A DNA stretch of 14,813 bases from an uncultured Bacilli bacterium (GTDB lineage Bacteria > Bacillota_I > Bacilli_A > ML615J-28 > CAG-698), in NCBI GenBank assembly GCA_947627395.1, contig CANQVW010000026.1:1-14813 (forward strand), given 5' to 3'. Positions 13,287 to 14,813 of this stretch are shown piece after piece; position 1 is the first letter of the stretch, and each line of letters starts with the position of its first letter. Below the pieces are notes generated by a model. That model searched no databases. It was given only the letters and a program-made list of their open reading frames with translations, and was not told the origin of the DNA. The translations under genes and the position numbers were made by a program.

Positions 13287-14294
13287 ATGAAAAGTGGTAC
13301 AAAAAGATTTATTACAAGTCTAGTTTTACTTGCCGTTTTAATCCCAGCAATTTATTTTGGAGGTATATATTTCCTTTTCGTTTCATTAATCATGAGTGTA
13401 CTTGGATCTTATGAATTAATGAATATGTTTTACCAAAAAAATCCTAAACTAAAGTGGTTACGTTTTGTGATTCCTGTTTTTTCAGGACTCATTGTTCTTG
13501 CTATGTTTTTAGGTGTTGGAACACAATTATTCAATGATAATCAAAGTTACTTCTTTCGCTTTAATGGTTCTAAAATCTTCATTGAACTATCCGTAATTCC
13601 TGAAAACATTAAAGCTCCTTATCAATTTGGTGCAGGAGTTTTACTAGCAATTGTCATCTTAATGATTGGCGTGATTTTTTCAATGTGTTTTATTATTTTC
13701 ACTCCAAATACAACATCTCAGGATGTTATGGCTTGTATTCTTACTCTAGTTTATGGTGGATTAATGGTTGCATTTGCATGCACATTAGAATACATTTGTC
13801 CAATATTAGGGAAAACAACGCAAATCAAACATATTGCTGGAAGAACATTAGGGTATGTTTACGTCGTTTCTGCTGCAACAGATGTTTTTGCTTATCTTGT
13901 TGGCAGTCGATTTGGTAAACATCGTTTATGTCCCCAAATTAGTCCAAAGAAAAGTGTTGAAGGTGCTATTGGTGGACTTGTTTTAGGAGGAGTATTAGGA
14001 ACAGTAGCAGGATATTTATTTAAAGTCATACCTGTTTCAAGTTCTTTTTCTACCTTAAAAAATATAGGAATTGTATGTATTTTCTTCATCATTTCAATGA
14101 TCTTATCTTGTGGTGTACAAATTGGAGATTTAGTTGCTTCAAAATTAAAAAGAAGTTATGAGATTAAAGATTATGGAAATATTTTCCCAGGACATGGTGG
14201 AATCATGGATCGTTTTGATAGTTTTATCTTTGCAGGAAGTTTATTCTTCATTATCATTCAAGTTGTTCAAATGATTGTGTTAGGAGTTATTTAA
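13287..14294 (+). CDS. cdsA: Phosphatidate cytidylyltransferase
   Basis: 335-residue polytopic membrane enzyme that converts phosphatidic acid and CTP to CDP-diacylglycerol, the branch point of phospholipid synthesis. The signature is complete: SKLKRSYEIKD (285-295) followed by PGHGGIMDRFD (301-311), with the metal-binding Asp residues; SPKKSVEGAIGG (219-230) is the other conserved block. About eight hydrophobic segments are visible, starting with residues 9-39. It is longer than the usual 260-280 residues, because of an added stretch between about 80 and 115 (GTQLFNDNQSYFFRFNGSK...) between two membrane segments. AAGGA (13274-13278) precedes the ATG, and its stop overlaps the dxr start by one base. 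Confidence 0.95.
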   Translation: MKSGTKRFITSLVLLAVLIPAIYFGGIYFLFVSLIMSVLGSYELMNMFYQKNPKLKWLRFVIPVFSGLIVLAMFLGVGTQLFNDNQSYFFRFNGSKIFIELSVIPENIKAPYQFGAGVLLAIVILMIGVIFSMCFIIFTPNTTSQDVMACILTLVYGGLMVAFACTLEYICPILGKTTQIKHIAGRTLGYVYVVSAATDVFAYLVGSRFGKHRLCPQISPKKSVEGAIGGLVLGGVLGTVAGYLFKVIPVSSSFSTLKNIGIVCIFFIISMILSCGVQIGDLVASKLKRSYEIKDYGNIFPGHGGIMDRFDSFIFAGSLFFIIIQVVQMIVLGVI

Positions 14295-14813
14295 TGAAAA
14301 ATATTTATTTGTTAGGAGCAACAGGCTCCATCGGAACTCAAACTTTAGATGTACTTTCTTCCTTTCCAACAGAATATCGTTTAGTCAGTTTAAGTGTTGG
14401 AAAAAACATCCAACGTTTAGAAGAAATCATCCATCAGTTTCATCCAAAGTTTGTTAGTGTTCAAGAAGAAAAAGATTATTTATTTTTAAAGAAAAAATAT
14501 CCTGAAATCATGTTTTCTTTTGGTGAAAAAGGATTAATAGAAGCAGCCACTTTTTCGATTCTAAAAGAACAAGAAGAAGAGGATGTCGTCATTAATGCTG
14601 TTGTTGGAATGATTGGACTTGTGCCTACCATTCAAGCGATTGAACATCATCGAACGGTTTTATTAGCCAACAAAGAAACTTTAGTTGTTGGTGGAGAAAT
14701 CATTATGGATTTGGTTCAAAAAAATCATGTAACCTTACTTCCAATTGATTCTGAACATAGTGCTATTCTACAATGTTTACAAGGAAATCATGAAGTATCT
14801 AAACTCATCATTA
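14294..14813 (+). CDS. dxr: 1-deoxy-D-xylulose 5-phosphate reductoisomerase, 5' part only
   Basis: First 173 residues of the enzyme that makes 2-C-methyl-D-erythritol 4-phosphate from DXP with NADPH, the committed step of the MEP isoprenoid pathway; the gene runs off the window. The NADPH motif GATGSIG (8-14), ANKETLVVGGE (125-135) and the metal/substrate motif PIDSEHSA (150-157, Asp152 and Glu154) are all present. The ATG overlaps the cdsA stop (TAATG), with AGGAG (14282-14286) upstream inside cdsA. It supplies precursors used by uppS in the same operon, the common uppS-cdsA-dxr order of Bacillota. Confidence 0.96.
   Translation, partial: MKNIYLLGATGSIGTQTLDVLSSFPTEYRLVSLSVGKNIQRLEEIIHQFHPKFVSVQEEKDYLFLKKKYPEIMFSFGEKGLIEAATFSILKEQEEEDVVINAVVGMIGLVPTIQAIEHHRTVLLANKETLVVGGEIIMDLVQKNHVTLLPIDSEHSAILQCLQGNHEVSKLII

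Noticed and set aside
13685..14092. Open frames on both strands inside cdsA
   Set aside because: They overlap a cdsA frame that has a full catalytic signature; they show no domain or start signal.
1..14813. CRISPR array, insertion sequence, tRNA or rRNA
   Set aside because: No regularly spaced repeats, transposase motifs, terminal inverted repeats, or tRNA/rRNA signatures were found by reading.

Overview
The window comes from a low-GC (roughly 30%) Gram-positive bacterium of the Bacillota, most likely a gut-type relative of the Erysipelotrichia/Bacilli. The basis is strong AGGAGG-type ribosome binding sites, TTGACA/TATAAT promoters, lipoprotein signal peptides, the uppS-cdsA-dxr order and the polY-yolD pair. 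TGA is used as a real stop (for example in the ATGA overlaps at 1662 and 5891), so this is the standard bacterial code and not the mycoplasma code. All recognised genes lie on the + strand. The taxonomic guess is inference.

Layout. (1) 1-1070: the 3' end of a Y-family translesion DNA polymerase gene, overlapped by a YolD-like gene and followed by a terminator-like structure. (2) 1168-3526: a MarR-type regulator with a consensus promoter and an operator-like palindrome in its spacer, followed by a carboxymuconolactone decarboxylase-like/cupin fusion, a lipoprotein flavodoxin and a nitroreductase. This reads as a redox or electrophile-response operon. (3) 3562-3912: an ASCH-domain protein. (4) 3965-5070: three short, very AT-rich orphan genes, plus a possible scrap of a leucine-rich-repeat gene, then about 360 bases without a gene that hold a terminator-like hairpin. 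(5) 5380-6748: a second MarR regulator, with a 10+10 bp palindrome over its -35 box, overlapping a DegV/FakB-type fatty-acid-binding protein gene. (6) 6834-8801: a membrane M48-type metallopeptidase fused to BspA-type leucine-rich repeats. (7) 8826-10502: a promoter, a structured non-coding RNA that looks like a Y RNA, a terminator, and then a Ro60/Rsr (TROVE + vWA) protein. (8) 10526-11569: a lipoprotein of unknown function with an apparently duplicated domain. (9) 11749-12441: a calcineurin-like metallophosphoesterase with a strong terminator. (10) 12581-14813: the housekeeping uppS-cdsA-dxr operon, cut by the window edge.

How the genes work together. The housekeeping operon makes the undecaprenyl carrier lipid, CDP-diacylglycerol and isoprenoid precursors. 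The MarR/DegV pair probably links sensing to use of exogenous fatty acids. The most notable locus is 8826-10502: a small RNA folding into a two-helix Y-RNA-like stem, with its own promoter and terminator, sits just upstream of a complete bacterial Ro60 gene. Such a ribonucleoprotein would act in RNA quality control or decay. The placement of the terminator directly in the rsr leader suggests that RNA and protein levels are set by read-through.
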